64,000 nucleotides of DNA from Streptomyces sp. CB02400. GTDB taxonomy: Bacteria; Actinomycetota; Actinomycetes; Streptomycetales; Streptomycetaceae. The stretch's first letter is position 1, and the number at the start of each line of letters is the position of its first letter. The notes under the pieces were generated by a model. It was not told where the DNA came from. It worked only from the letters and a program-made list of their open reading frames with translations, and searched no databases. The stretch lies in the NCBI RefSeq assembly GCF_001905725.1, contig NZ_LIWB01000022.1:84051-148050 (forward strand), in the 5' to 3' direction. The translations under genes and the position numbers were made by a program. This document shows, in pieces, positions 20,017 through 28,356 of the stretch.

Positions 20017-22023
20017 TCACCTGTTCCATGAGCGGCGGGCCGCCGCGACCTGGGTGAGCACCTGGTGGAGGACCTGGCTGTCCGGCGGCACGAGCGGCGG
20101 CTCGTACGTCCAGGCGTGCCCGACCCACGGATCGGCCAGATGGTCATCAGGCACGGGAGTCAGTCGCAGCAGCGAACGCCACAGCGGGTCGAGGAGCGGA
20201 CCGTAGCCCGCGGACTCCTCGCGGTCGGCGACCATCATCAGATGGACCCCGACGGCCGGACCCTCGTCGGCGAGGTAGCGCAACTGGTTCACGGCCCGGT
20301 CGTCGAAGCCGTGCGGGAAGTCGTTGACGATCAGTAGCTGCTGGGAGGTGTCGAAGCCGGGCGGCAGCGCGTCCGGAGCACCTCCGCGCAGCGCCATCTG
20401 CACCAGGTCGACCCGCTGCGTGAGCCGGCCCAGCACGTCCGTCACCCCCGCGGCGCCCTGGGCGGGCGGGGCCGCCAGCACACCGGTCTGCGTCAGCGGC
20501 GCCAGCGGCTGCGCCCCGGATCCGGCCGGGTCGATGACGTGCACGGTGAACTCGCCCGCCGGGTAGACGGCGAGCAGCCGGGCCGCGTGCGCCACCGCCG
20601 TCTCCATGGCGAGGCGCCGCATGTCGTGGGAGTCGGTGAACGACCCGTCGACCGAGTCGGCCCGTCCGCTGTCGATCCACAGACCCCGCTCCAGCGGCAG
20701 CCGGAGCAGCATCGGGATGCGGATCCGGTCGGCCTCGGGCAGCCGCAGGTCGCCCAGGCGCAGTGCCATGGGTATCTCCATCGGCACCCGGTAGGCGTGC
20801 CAGGCGGGATTGTCCCAGCGGGCGAAGGCGGGGGGCAGCGCGGGTTCGACGACGTCGGCCTCGGCGACGAGCTGGACGAGGTCCCGGTCGAGGACCGCTC
20901 GCGCCTGGTCGACGAGGTGTGTGTACCGGGCCCGGGCGGCCTCGCGCGCGGCGTCGCCCTGACCGCCGATCCGGCTGCGCGGGTCGGAGAGGGTCTGCTC
21001 CAGCTCCTTGTCCATGCGGGACTCGGCGAAGTCGACGGCGCTGCGGTAGGCGGCGGTGGTGCGGGCCAGGTCCTCGAACATGCCCCAGACCTGGTTGTAG
21101 AGCCGCTCCTCCATGGACCAGCCGGTGGCGTCCCCAGCGACGGGCTGCGCGGGCTGTCCGGGCTGCGCCGGCGGCGCGGTGGGCGGGGGCGGCGGCGGGG
21201 CGGAGTTCTGCCGGCCGGGGTGGCTGTAGTTGATCGGGCCTCCGGTGGTGGCGGACGGGTCCGCGGCACCGGCTCCGCCGTACGCCGGCTGCGGTCCGGT
21301 CTGTCCCGGCCCGCCGGCCGGCTGCCCGCCGTACGACGGCGGTACGGGACCGGGGGCGCCCTGCGGTGCGGTGCCGCCCTGGTCGGGGCCGAGGGCGGGG
21401 GCGGCCGGCTGACGGGAGCGGTCACCGTCGGCCGGGCGGGGCGGGGGCGCCTGCACGGAGCGGGCGAGGCCCCGCGCGACCGCCTCGTCGATGGTGCCCG
21501 CGAGCGGTACGGCCTCGGGCAGGCCCTGGTCGGTGAGGAGCTCGGCCAGGCCGCCCGCGTAGCCCTGGCCGACGGCGCGCACCTTCCAGGCGCCCTGCCG
21601 CCGGTAGAGCTCCAGCGCGACGACGGCCGACTCGGCCTCCAGGCCGGTGATGGTGTAGCTGGCGATTTCGCCGCCGTCCAGGCCGGTGACGGCGACGAAG
21701 GGGGCCGCCACGGCGCCGAACCGGGCGGGTCCCGGGCCGCCGCCCGGGGCGGGCAGGGCGAGCAGCACACTGACGCGGTGCACCGCGTCCGTCATGGCGT
21801 CCAGGTCCACCGCGAGACGGTGGTCGGCGGCCGCCTGACGCGACACCTCCAGACCGGGCTGGGTGGGTGCGCCCGGGTGGGCCACCCACTCCACTCCGTG
21901 GATCCGGCCGTTCTCGTCGCCGAGCGCGGCCACGGCCACGACCGGCGTGCCGGCCGAGACCCTGATCTCCAGACGGGACTGGGAGAGCGGGTGGTTCTGT
22001 CCCCGCACCAGCTCGGCCGTCAT
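20017..22023 (-). CDS. TerD-domain protein fused to a degenerate FtsK/HerA-like region
   Basis: 668-residue three-part protein. Residues 1-200 are a TerD-type domain (SRLEIRVSAGTPVVAVAAL, VAVTGLDGGEIASYTITGL, VALELYRRQGAWKVRAVGQG). Residues 200-310 are a long Pro/Gly/Gln-rich linker. The C-terminal 350 residues start with a helical, coiled part and then resemble an FtsK/HerA ATPase core: LPLERGLWIDSGRAD lies where Walker A should be but has no GKT/S, and LLIVNDFPHGFDD followed by GVHLMMVADREES resembles the Walker B to sensor region. So it probably binds or scaffolds rather than hydrolyses ATP. It lies 72 bp downstream of terD on the same strand. Its biochemical role is unknown; the Ter context suggests a membrane-linked stress complex. 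Confidence 0.75.
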   Translation of the reverse strand: MTAELVRGQNHPLSQSRLEIRVSAGTPVVAVAALGDENGRIHGVEWVAHPGAPTQPGLEVSRQAAADHRLAVDLDAMTDAVHRVSVLLALPAPGGGPGPARFGAVAAPFVAVTGLDGGEIASYTITGLEAESAVVALELYRRQGAWKVRAVGQGYAGGLAELLTDQGLPEAVPLAGTIDEAVARGLARSVQAPPPRPADGDRSRQPAAPALGPDQGGTAPQGAPGPVPPSYGGQPAGGPGQTGPQPAYGGAGAADPSATTGGPINYSHPGRQNSAPPPPPPTAPPAQPGQPAQPVAGDATGWSMEERLYNQVWGMFEDLARTTAAYRSAVDFAESRMDKELEQTLSDPRSRIGGQGDAAREAARARYTHLVDQARAVLDRDLVQLVAEADVVEPALPPAFARWDNPAWHAYRVPMEIPMALRLGDLRLPEADRIRIPMLLRLPLERGLWIDSGRADSVDGSFTDSHDMRRLAMETAVAHAARLLAVYPAGEFTVHVIDPAGSGAQPLAPLTQTGVLAAPPAQGAAGVTDVLGRLTQRVDLVQMALRGGAPDALPPGFDTSQQLLIVNDFPHGFDDRAVNQLRYLADEGPAVGVHLMMVADREESAGYGPLLDPLWRSLLRLTPVPDDHLADPWVGHAWTYEPPLVPPDSQVLHQVLTQVAAARRSWNR

Positions 22024-22095
22024 CGCCTTCGTCCCCCCGTGTCGCGGTGTCGCGTGTGATGTGTCGCCTGTCGTGCCCCGGCCCGGGTGCGGTGC

Positions 22096-22674
22096 CTAGA
22101 GGACCGGCAGGATCGCCGGCATCAGATCCTGGAAGGTGCGGCCGTTGGCCGGGTTGCCGAGGGCCGTCATCGTCCAGCCCGCACCCGTGCGGTGCACCTT
22201 CGCCATGAGCTGGGCCGTGTAGGCGCCGCCGCCGGCCAGCGTGTAGCGGGCGAGCTCCTGGCCGTTGGTCTCGTCGACGAGGCGGCAGAACGCGTTCTGC
22301 ACCTCCTGGAAGGTCTGGCCCGTGAAGGAGTTCACGGTGAAGACGATCTGGTCGATGTGGACCGGGACGCGCGAGAGGTCGACGAGGATGGCCTCGTCGT
22401 CGCCGCCCTGGCCGACACCGCCGACGAGGTTGTCACCGGTGTGGCGCACGGAGCCGTCGTCGCTCACCAGGTGGCGGAAGAAGACGACGTCGACCGGCTG
22501 CTTGTCCGCGAACAGGACGGCCGAGGCGTCCAGGTCGATCTCCCGGGTGCGCGAGCCGAACAGGCCGCGACGGGGAGCCGCCTGCCAGCCGAGACCCATG
22601 CGCACCGCGGTCAGGCTGCCACCGTCGTTCTTCTGCAGACTGATGGCCTGACCCTTGGTCATGTTGACGGTCAC
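22096..22674 (-). CDS. terD: TerD-family stress protein
   Basis: 192-residue TerD-family protein, a calcium-binding beta-sandwich associated with tellurite, phage and DNA-damage stress. The family pattern is clear: MTVNMTKGQAISLQKNDGG at the start, then LGWQAAPRRG and EIDLDASAVLF, DNLVGGVGQGGDDEAILVDL with the acidic Ca2+-binding residues, and AFCRLVDETNGQELARYTL. The GTG at 22674 was chosen from the family N-terminus and a GAGAGGGG ribosome site; 24 codons further upstream are open but overlap the promoter. It shares strand and likely function with the TerD fusion and terC downstream. A RecA-NDp promoter element lies 55 nt upstream of the start, which predicts DNA-damage induction. Confidence 0.93.
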   Translation of the reverse strand: MTVNMTKGQAISLQKNDGGSLTAVRMGLGWQAAPRRGLFGSRTREIDLDASAVLFADKQPVDVVFFRHLVSDDGSVRHTGDNLVGGVGQGGDDEAILVDLSRVPVHIDQIVFTVNSFTGQTFQEVQNAFCRLVDETNGQELARYTLAGGGAYTAQLMAKVHRTGAGWTMTALGNPANGRTFQDLMPAILPVL

Positions 22675-22729
22675 GCGCTGATTCCCCTCTCGAACTTCCC
22701 CTGTTACCGCGCAATCGCGGTTGACCAGA

Positions 22730-22752
22730 ACCCTACGCAGGGGCACTGACAG
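22730..22752 (-). promoter_or_regulatory. RecA-NDp (PafBC-type) promoter of terD
   Basis: On the minus strand CTGTCAGTG-N8-TAGGGT fits TTGTCRGTG-N8-TAnnnT at every position except the weakly conserved first T. It stands between the uvrB stop and terD, 55 nt before the terD GTG. Confidence 0.8.
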
Positions 22753-22809
22753 TGACGTACCCGGGACCGCACTTTGTGTCGTTCTTGCAACACATCGCGT
22801 ACGCGGCCG

Positions 22810-24957
22810 TCAGGACAGGCCGGCCTCCTGCATCTGCCGCAACTCCTTCTTCATCTCGGAGACCTCGTCGCGCAGCCGGGCCGCGATCTCGAACTGCAGG
22901 TCGGCCGCGGCGGCCCGCATCCGTGTGGTGAGTTCCTCGATCTGCTCGGCGAGTTCGGCGGCGGGCCGGTCGGTCGGCACGGTCTCGGCGGCCTTGCCCC
23001 TGGCGCCCTTGGCGCTCTTCGCGCCCTTGGCCGCCTTGGTCCCCAGGGAGGGTACGGGCGCCTTGGTGCCGCCGTCCTTCGTGGCCTGGCGGTAGCCCGA
23101 GCCGAGCAGCTCCTCGGTGTCGATGTCCTCGCGGGCGATCTGCGCGACGATGTCGTTGATCTTCTTGCGGAGCGGCTGGGGATCGATGCCGTTCGCCTTG
23201 TTGTACGCGACCTGCTTCTCCCGGCGGCGGTTGGTCTCGTCGATGGCCTTCTCCATCGCCGGGGTGATCTTGTCGGCGTACATGTGGACCTGGCCGGAGA
23301 CGTTGCGCGCCGCGCGGCCGATGGTCTGGATCAGGGAGGTGCCCGAGCGCAGGAAGCCCTCCTTGTCCGCGTCGAGGATGGCGACCAGCGACACCTCGGG
23401 CAGGTCGAGGCCCTCGCGCAGCAGGTTGATGCCGACGAGGACGTCGTACTCGCCGCTGCGCAGCTCCCGCAGCAGCTCGACCCGGCGCAGGGTGTCGACG
23501 TCGCTGTGGAGATAGCGCACCTGGATGCCGAGTTCCAGGAAGTAGTCGGTGAGGTCCTCGGCCATCTTCTTGGTGAGCGTGGTGACCAGGACGCGTTCGT
23601 CCTTCTCCACGCGGGTGCGGATCTCGTGCACCAGGTCGTCGATCTGGCCCTCGGTGGGCTTGACCACGACCTCGGGGTCGACGAGGCCGGTGGGGCGGAT
23701 GATCTGTTCGACGGTGCCGTCCGCGCGGGAGAGCTCGTACTGGCCGGGGGTGGCCGACAGGTAGACGGCCTGCCCGATGCGCTCCTGGAACTCCTCCCAC
23801 TTCAGCGGCCGGTTGTCCAGGGCGGAGGGGAGCCGGAAGCCGTGATCGACGAGGGTGCGCTTGCGGGAGGCGTCGCCCTCGTACATGGCGCCGATCTGCG
23901 GGACGGTGACGTGCGACTCGTCGATGACGAGGAGGAAGTCGTCCGGGAAGTAGTCCAGCAGGGTGTTCGGCGGGGAGCCGGGTGAGCGGCCGTCGAAGTG
24001 CATCGAGTAGTTCTCCACGCCGGAGCAGGAGCCGATCTGGCGGAGCATCTCGATGTCGTACGTGGTGCGCATGCGCAGGCGCTGGGCCTCCAGGAGCTTG
24101 CCCTGCTTCTCCAGCTCGGCCAGGCGCTCGCCGAGCTCCTTCTCGATGTCGCCCACCGCGCGCTCCAGCCGCTCGGGGCCCGCGACGTAGTGGGAGGCCG
24201 GGAAGACGTAGAGCTGCTGGTCGTCGCTGATGATCTCGCCGGTGAGCGGATGGAGCGTGGAGAGCGCCTCGATCTCGTCGCCGAACATCTCGATGCGGAC
24301 GGCGAGCTCCTCGTAGACCGGGAAGATCTCGATGGTGTCGCCGCGGACGCGGAAGGTGCCGCGGGTGAAGGCCATGTCGTTGCGCGTGTACTGGATGTCC
24401 ACGAAGCGGCGCAGCAGCTCGTCCCGGTCGAACTCGTCGCCGACGCGGAGGGGGACCATGCGGTCCACGTACTCCTGCGGGGTGCCCAGGCCGTAGATGC
24501 AGGAGACGGAGGCGACCACGACGACGTCGCGGCGGGTGAGCAGCGAGTTGGTCGCGGAGTGGCGCAGCCGCTCGACCTCCTCGTTGATCGAGGAGTCCTT
24601 CTCGATGTAGGTGTCCGACTGCGGGACGTACGCCTCGGGCTGGTAGTAGTCGTAGTACGAGACGAAGTATTCGACCGCGTTGTTCGGCAGCAGCTCGCGG
24701 AACTCGTTGGCCAGCTGGGCGGCCAGGGTCTTGTTCGGCGCCATGACCAGGGTGGGGCGCTGGAGCTTCTCGATCATCCACGCGGTGGTGGCGGACTTGC
24801 CGGTGCCGGTCGCGCCGAGCAGGACGACGTCCTTCTCGCCTGCTTCGATGCGCCGGGCGAGGTCGGCGATGGCCGTCGGCTGGTCGCCGCTCGGCTGGTA
24901 GGGGCTGACGACCTCGAAGGGCGCCACCGTGCGTTCGATCTGGGAAACGGGCCGCAT
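22810..24957 (-). CDS. uvrB: Excinuclease ABC subunit UvrB
   Basis: Damage-verifying helicase-like subunit of UvrABC that receives DNA from UvrA and recruits UvrC. The 715 residues show Walker A LLGATGTGKSATTAW, the damage-probing beta-hairpin region YYDYYQPEAYVPQSDTYIEKD (as YYDYYQPEAY), motif II IDESH, motif VI QTIGRAARN, and the C-terminal UVR motif (LQFEIAARLRDEVSEMKKEL). A 50-residue Lys/Ala-rich insert (TKAAKGAKSAKGARGKA) precedes the UVR motif. The start is placed at ATG 24957 (MRPVSQIERTV) because it lies exactly 7 nt after a TACGGT -10; an apparent TTG start at 24987 is the first base of the promoter motif itself. Confidence 0.97.
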   Translation of the reverse strand: MRPVSQIERTVAPFEVVSPYQPSGDQPTAIADLARRIEAGEKDVVLLGATGTGKSATTAWMIEKLQRPTLVMAPNKTLAAQLANEFRELLPNNAVEYFVSYYDYYQPEAYVPQSDTYIEKDSSINEEVERLRHSATNSLLTRRDVVVVASVSCIYGLGTPQEYVDRMVPLRVGDEFDRDELLRRFVDIQYTRNDMAFTRGTFRVRGDTIEIFPVYEELAVRIEMFGDEIEALSTLHPLTGEIISDDQQLYVFPASHYVAGPERLERAVGDIEKELGERLAELEKQGKLLEAQRLRMRTTYDIEMLRQIGSCSGVENYSMHFDGRSPGSPPNTLLDYFPDDFLLVIDESHVTVPQIGAMYEGDASRKRTLVDHGFRLPSALDNRPLKWEEFQERIGQAVYLSATPGQYELSRADGTVEQIIRPTGLVDPEVVVKPTEGQIDDLVHEIRTRVEKDERVLVTTLTKKMAEDLTDYFLELGIQVRYLHSDVDTLRRVELLRELRSGEYDVLVGINLLREGLDLPEVSLVAILDADKEGFLRSGTSLIQTIGRAARNVSGQVHMYADKITPAMEKAIDETNRRREKQVAYNKANGIDPQPLRKKINDIVAQIAREDIDTEELLGSGYRQATKDGGTKAPVPSLGTKAAKGAKSAKGARGKAAETVPTDRPAAELAEQIEELTTRMRAAAADLQFEIAARLRDEVSEMKKELRQMQEAGLS

Positions 24958-24964
24958 GTCATCC

Positions 24965-24987
24965 ACCGTACGGCCCCCCACTGACAA
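24965..24987 (-). promoter_or_regulatory. RecA-NDp (PafBC-type) promoter of uvrB
   Basis: On the minus strand TTGTCAGTG-N8-TACGGT is a perfect consensus match, with 7 nt between the -10 and the uvrB ATG. It predicts a damage-inducible leaderless mRNA. Confidence 0.88.
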
Positions 24988-24997
24988 CGGGTCCGGA

Positions 24998-25861
24998 TCA
25001 GCGGCGCTGCGGGGTCCGGGAGCGGTGTTCCACGGGGCCGCGGGCCCGCAGCCGCGGGCGTGCCGGGGAGTGGTGGGCCGGGGAGTGGGCGGGGACGCCG
25101 GGCTTGTGCTCGGCGGGGGACGCGGCGGGCCCGCCGGCGACCATCAGCGGGTCGAAGATCACCACGACGCCCGCGAGGACGAGGAAGGCGAGCGGGCCGA
25201 CCATCATCGGCCCGAGCAGGGCGGCCGCCGGCTCCCCCGCGGCGGGCTCGGCCGTGCCGTGGACGTGCACCTCGAGTGCGGCCATGCCGGTGTAGTGCAT
25301 CCCGGTGACCGCGAGCCCCATGACGACGCTGGCGCCCACGCTCCACAGGAAGCCCCGCACCTGTCCGGCCGCCCACAGGGCGGCGCTGGCGGCGGCCGTG
25401 GCGATGGCCACGGACGCGGCGACCGTGAGGACGTCGTACTTCAGGTATCCGTCGAGGCTCATCCCGGCCATGCCGAGGTAGTGCATCGAGGCGATGCCGA
25501 GGCCGGTGATGGCGCCCCCGGTGAACAGGGCCGTTCCGGAGGCGCCCTTGTAGCCGACGATGAAGATCCCGATGCCCACCATGACGACGGCGACGGCCAG
25601 ACTCGCGAACGTGATCAGCCGGTCGTAGTGGATCGGCGTGCCCTCGACGGTGAAGCCCGTCATCGCGACGAAGTGCATCGTCCATATGCCGGAGCCGATG
25701 GTCGCGGCCCCCAGGGCGAGCCAGCCGGGGCGCCAGGAGCGGGACATCCTGATGGCCCTGGTGGTGCAGCGCAGGCCCAGGGCGCCGCCGAGGCAGGCCA
25801 TGAGGAAGGCCACCACCGGTGTGACCAGGCCGTAGCTGAATCCGTCGACCGTGCCTTGCAT
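24998..25861 (-). CDS. MHYT-domain integral membrane sensor
   Basis: 287-residue membrane protein with about seven helices and the triple MHYT signature: WTMHFVAMTG, SMHYLGMAG and GMHYTGMAAL. MHYT domains are proposed to bind copper through their Met and His residues and to sense O2, CO or NO at the outer face. No GGDEF, EAL or kinase domain follows. The C-terminal tail (HKPGVPAHSPAHHSPARP) is His-Pro rich and could also bind metal. The ATG at 25861 is preceded by GGGAAGGG; longer in-frame starts have no ribosome site. Its stop falls 11 bp before the uvrB promoter motif. An inverted repeat (CTGGC-G-CCGT / ACGG-C-GCCAG type) at 25917-25938 lies in its promoter region. Signalling partner unknown. 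Confidence 0.87.
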   Translation of the reverse strand: MQGTVDGFSYGLVTPVVAFLMACLGGALGLRCTTRAIRMSRSWRPGWLALGAATIGSGIWTMHFVAMTGFTVEGTPIHYDRLITFASLAVAVVMVGIGIFIVGYKGASGTALFTGGAITGLGIASMHYLGMAGMSLDGYLKYDVLTVAASVAIATAAASAALWAAGQVRGFLWSVGASVVMGLAVTGMHYTGMAALEVHVHGTAEPAAGEPAAALLGPMMVGPLAFLVLAGVVVIFDPLMVAGGPAASPAEHKPGVPAHSPAHHSPARPRLRARGPVEHRSRTPQRR

Positions 25862-26139
25862 GCGCGGCTGCCCTTCCCGACCCGTGTGTCCCGCAACGTC
25901 CTGATATACCCCCCTCCTGGCGCCGTGACGGCGGCCAGGGATGACGCAGAGAGTATGACCCCGCCGGAATGGTCGAACGACTTTCCGGCAAAGAAACACG
26001 TCCTTGCCCCAGGTGTGTGGCATCAGTGTGCGGAGTCTGGACAACACCGTTCAATCCGTGGCCATCCCGTACTCGTCTCGCGTCGACCCTCTGCTGTCAC
26101 AGTTGAGCTGACCGTGACCGTTCGACGCGAGGAGTACGC

Positions 26140-27012
26140 ATGCACGCACGCGCTGTCGCCGCCTCGACCACCGCGCTCCTGGGCACCGCCGCCCTCCTGC
26201 TCCCGCTCTCCCCCGCGCGGGCCGCGGAGAGCTCCGCGCGGCCCCTGGTGATAGCCCACCGGGGCGCGTCCGCGTACGCGCCCGAGAACACCCTGGAGGC
26301 CGTCGACAAGGCCGCCGCGCTCGGCGTCGACTGGGTGGAGAACGACGTCCAGCGCACCAGGGACGGTGAACTCGTCGTCCTGCACGACGACAGCCTGCGG
26401 CGCACCACCGACGTCGAGGAGGTCTTCCCCGACCGGGCTCCGTGGAAGGTGAAGGACTTCACCGCCGCGGAGATCGCCCGGCTGGACGCGGGAAGCTGGT
26501 TCGGCTCCGCGTACGCGGGCGCGCGCGTGCCGACGCTGGAGCAGTTCGTGCACCGCGTCGAGCGGCACCGGCAGAAGCTGCTGCTGGAGATCAAGAACCC
26601 TCAGCTGTATCCCGGCATAGAGCGGCAGATCGTCAAGGTGCTGGGCAACGAGGGCTGGCTGGACCGCCGGCACGTGCGGAACCGGCTGATCGTGCAGAGC
26701 TTCAGCGCGGACAGCGTACGGACGGTCCACGATCTGCGGCCCGCGGTGAAGACGGGCTTCCTCGGGACGCCGCCCGTGTCGGACCTGCCCGCGTACGCGG
26801 CCTTCACCGACCAGATCAATCCCTCGCACGGTTCCCTCTCCGCCGCTTACGTCGCCGCCGTGCACGCCTTCAAGGGGGCGCGCGGCAAGCCGCTGGAGGT
26901 GTACACCTGGACCGTGAACGACGCGGCCGCCGCCCGGCGGGTCGCCGGGTTCGGGGTCGACGGGATCATCACCAACACGCCCGACGTGGTGCGGGACGCG
27001 GTGCGCGGCTGA
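26140..27012 (+). CDS. glpQ: Secreted glycerophosphodiester phosphodiesterase
   Basis: 290-residue GDPD-family enzyme that hydrolyses glycerophosphodiesters to glycerol 3-phosphate and an alcohol outside the cell. The signal peptide (MHARAVAASTTALLG...) ends near ARA. The TIM-barrel motifs are complete: LVIAHRGASAYAPENTLEA with the catalytic His-Arg, WVENDVQRTRDGELVVLHDD with the second His, LLLEIKNP, and WTVNDAAAARR at the end. The ATG at 26140 has GCGAGGAG upstream. The 278-bp gap to the divergent MHYT gene holds both promoters; I could not assign boxes with confidence. Phosphate scavenging is the likely role. Confidence 0.92.
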   Translation: MHARAVAASTTALLGTAALLLPLSPARAAESSARPLVIAHRGASAYAPENTLEAVDKAAALGVDWVENDVQRTRDGELVVLHDDSLRRTTDVEEVFPDRAPWKVKDFTAAEIARLDAGSWFGSAYAGARVPTLEQFVHRVERHRQKLLLEIKNPQLYPGIERQIVKVLGNEGWLDRRHVRNRLIVQSFSADSVRTVHDLRPAVKTGFLGTPPVSDLPAYAAFTDQINPSHGSLSAAYVAAVHAFKGARGKPLEVYTWTVNDAAAARRVAGFGVDGIITNTPDVVRDAVRG

Positions 27013-27029
27013 GGCGTCCGCCCGGGGCG

Positions 27030-27052
27030 TTGTCAGTGGTGGGCCGTACGGT
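27030..27052 (+). promoter_or_regulatory. RecA-NDp (PafBC-type) promoter of ogt
   Basis: TTGTCAGTG-N8-TACGGT is a perfect consensus match, 17 bp after the GDPD stop and 7 nt before the ogt ATG. The N8 (GTGGGCCG) and the -10 are nearly identical to those of uvrB. Confidence 0.88.
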
Positions 27053-27059
27053 GGTGCGC

Positions 27060-27614
27060 ATGGACAGCCATGGGCAGTACGAGCAGCGGGTGGTGTGGGC
27101 CGTCGTCGGCACCGGCATCGGCCCGCTGCTGCTGGCCGCGACCCGTGAGGGCCTGGTCAACGTCGTGTTCCACGCCACCGACGAGGTGCGCGGCAGTGCG
27201 CTGGAGCGGCTGGCGTCGCGGCTCGGCACCGAGCCCGTCGAGGAGCCCGGCTCCCCGCTGCTGGCCGAGGCGATACGGCAGGTCGAGGCGTACTTCGCGA
27301 GTGAGCGGCGGGACTTCGAGCTGCCGCTGGACTGGTCGCTGATCTCGGGCTTCAACCGCGAGGTGCTGCGGGAGCTGGCCGCCGGGGTGCCGTTCGGCTC
27401 GGTCGTCGGGTACGGCGATCTGGCCCGCCGGGTCGGCCGGCCCGGCGCGGCCCAGGCCGTGGGCATGGCGATGGGCGCGAACCCGCTTCCGGTGGTCGTA
27501 CCGTGCCACCGGGTGGTGGAGAGCGACGGCGGCATAGGCGGCTTCGGCGGCGGCCTGAAAACAAAACGCCACCTCCTGGCCTTGGAAGGCATCCTCCCCG
27601 AACCCCTGTTCTGA
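27060..27614 (+). CDS. ogt: Methylated-DNA--protein-cysteine S-methyltransferase
   Basis: 184-residue Ogt/AGT suicide repair enzyme that moves the methyl group from O6-methylguanine or O4-methylthymine to its own cysteine. The C-terminal DNA-binding domain is complete: VPFGSVVGYGDLARRVGRPG, the arginine-finger region QAVGMAMGANPLPVVVPCHRVV (active-site PCHRVV), and GFGGGLKTKRHLL. The N-terminal domain is the short Ogt type without Ada zinc cysteines. The ATG at 27060 has no ribosome site and sits 7 nt after the -10, so translation is probably leaderless. The promoter type ties it to uvrA, uvrB and uvrC. Confidence 0.95.
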   Translation: MDSHGQYEQRVVWAVVGTGIGPLLLAATREGLVNVVFHATDEVRGSALERLASRLGTEPVEEPGSPLLAEAIRQVEAYFASERRDFELPLDWSLISGFNREVLRELAAGVPFGSVVGYGDLARRVGRPGAAQAVGMAMGANPLPVVVPCHRVVESDGGIGGFGGGLKTKRHLLALEGILPEPLF

Positions 27615-27655
27615 CCCACTCCTCCGCCCTCCGCGGGCAGCCACATGCCGCGTTC

Positions 27656-27767
27656 CCGCGGACAGTCGTGCCGCAGGGGCGGCACAAGTGGGCGCAACCG
27701 CCCCCCGCTCTCCGCGGACAGTCGTACCGCAAGGGCGGCACGGGTGGGCGCGACGGCACCCCGCGAG
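27656..27767. repeat. Two tandem 56-bp palindromic intergenic repeats
   Basis: Units 27656-27711 and 27712-27767 both read CCGCGGACAGTCGTRCCGC, then RGGGCGGCAC and a GTGGGCG block. The first contains a perfect hairpin GTGCCGC-AGGG-GCGGCAC. A diverged partial unit precedes them at about 27630. They fill the gap between convergent ogt and VOC genes and may serve as terminators. The same family recurs in opposite orientation at 34550-34742. Confidence 0.8.
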
Positions 27768-27825
27768 CGCCGGGCAGCGCGACCCACCCCCGGCCCACCC
27801 CAACGCGGAGAGCGAAAACCCCCGG

Positions 27826-28254
27826 TCAGTCGTAGTGCCGTGCCTCGAACACGTTGCCGTCCGGATCACGGAAGTAGAAACTGCGCCGCGCCAACCCCCG
27901 CGCCCCGAATGAGTCACGCGAGACATCCGACACCGGCACGGACCCCTCCTCCAGCCGACTACGCAAAGCATCGAAGTCCGAGGCCGTCAGCGACAGACAG
28001 ACATGGTTCACGGGATGCCCCGAACTCTCCGCGGCACCGGGCAGCATCCGCATACGTTCCGCCTTGGCCCGCGGCATGAGATCGAGGATCGTCTCCTCAT
28101 TGACCCGCACCGAGGGAAACGGCGCCTCACCGACGGAGTAGTCGGTGAGTCTGACGGGCTCCAGGCCCACGGCCTTCTCGTAGAAACCTGCGGCGGCGAT
28201 GGGATCGCTCACCCACAGGACGATGTGGTCGAGGCGAGTCGTGTTGTCCGTCAT
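27826..28254 (-). CDS. VOC-superfamily (glyoxalase/dioxygenase-fold) protein
   Basis: 142-residue vicinal-oxygen-chelate fold protein. It has the two beta-alpha-beta-beta-beta modules: LDHIVLWVSDPIAAAGFYEKAVGLEP at the start (split HIVLWVSD, GFYEKAVGL), and NHVCLSLTASDFDALRSRL and RRSFYFRDPDGNVFEARHYD in the second half. His in LDHI and NHVC and Glu in FEARH are candidate metal ligands. Members include glyoxalase I, dioxygenases and antibiotic-binding proteins; the substrate cannot be told. Start ATG 28254 (MTDNTTRLDH). Convergent with ogt. Confidence 0.85.
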   Translation of the reverse strand: MTDNTTRLDHIVLWVSDPIAAAGFYEKAVGLEPVRLTDYSVGEAPFPSVRVNEETILDLMPRAKAERMRMLPGAAESSGHPVNHVCLSLTASDFDALRSRLEEGSVPVSDVSRDSFGARGLARRSFYFRDPDGNVFEARHYD

Positions 28255-28356
28255 GGCTCCCAGCCTCCGCGACACCCATGACCGCGCGCAAGGGGGTTTG
28301 GCCCGGCGCCCGGCCCGCCAGAGATGAGGGAGAACCGGCAGACAGGAGGCAGACAC

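Noticed and set aside
24958..24987. Longer UvrB starting at TTG 24987
   Set aside because: That codon is the first base triplet of the RecA-NDp promoter motif, and the added residues are not UvrB-like.
26095..26130. PHO-box-like repeats (GTTGAGCTGAC / CCGTTCGACG) before the GDPD gene
   Set aside because: The repeats match the GTTCACC consensus poorly and the unit spacing is irregular; PhoP control is plausible for the function but is not shown by this sequence.
27656..27767. Tandem 56-bp repeats as a CRISPR array
   Set aside because: Only two units and no spacers between them; the units are palindromic intergenic repeats and no cas gene is present.
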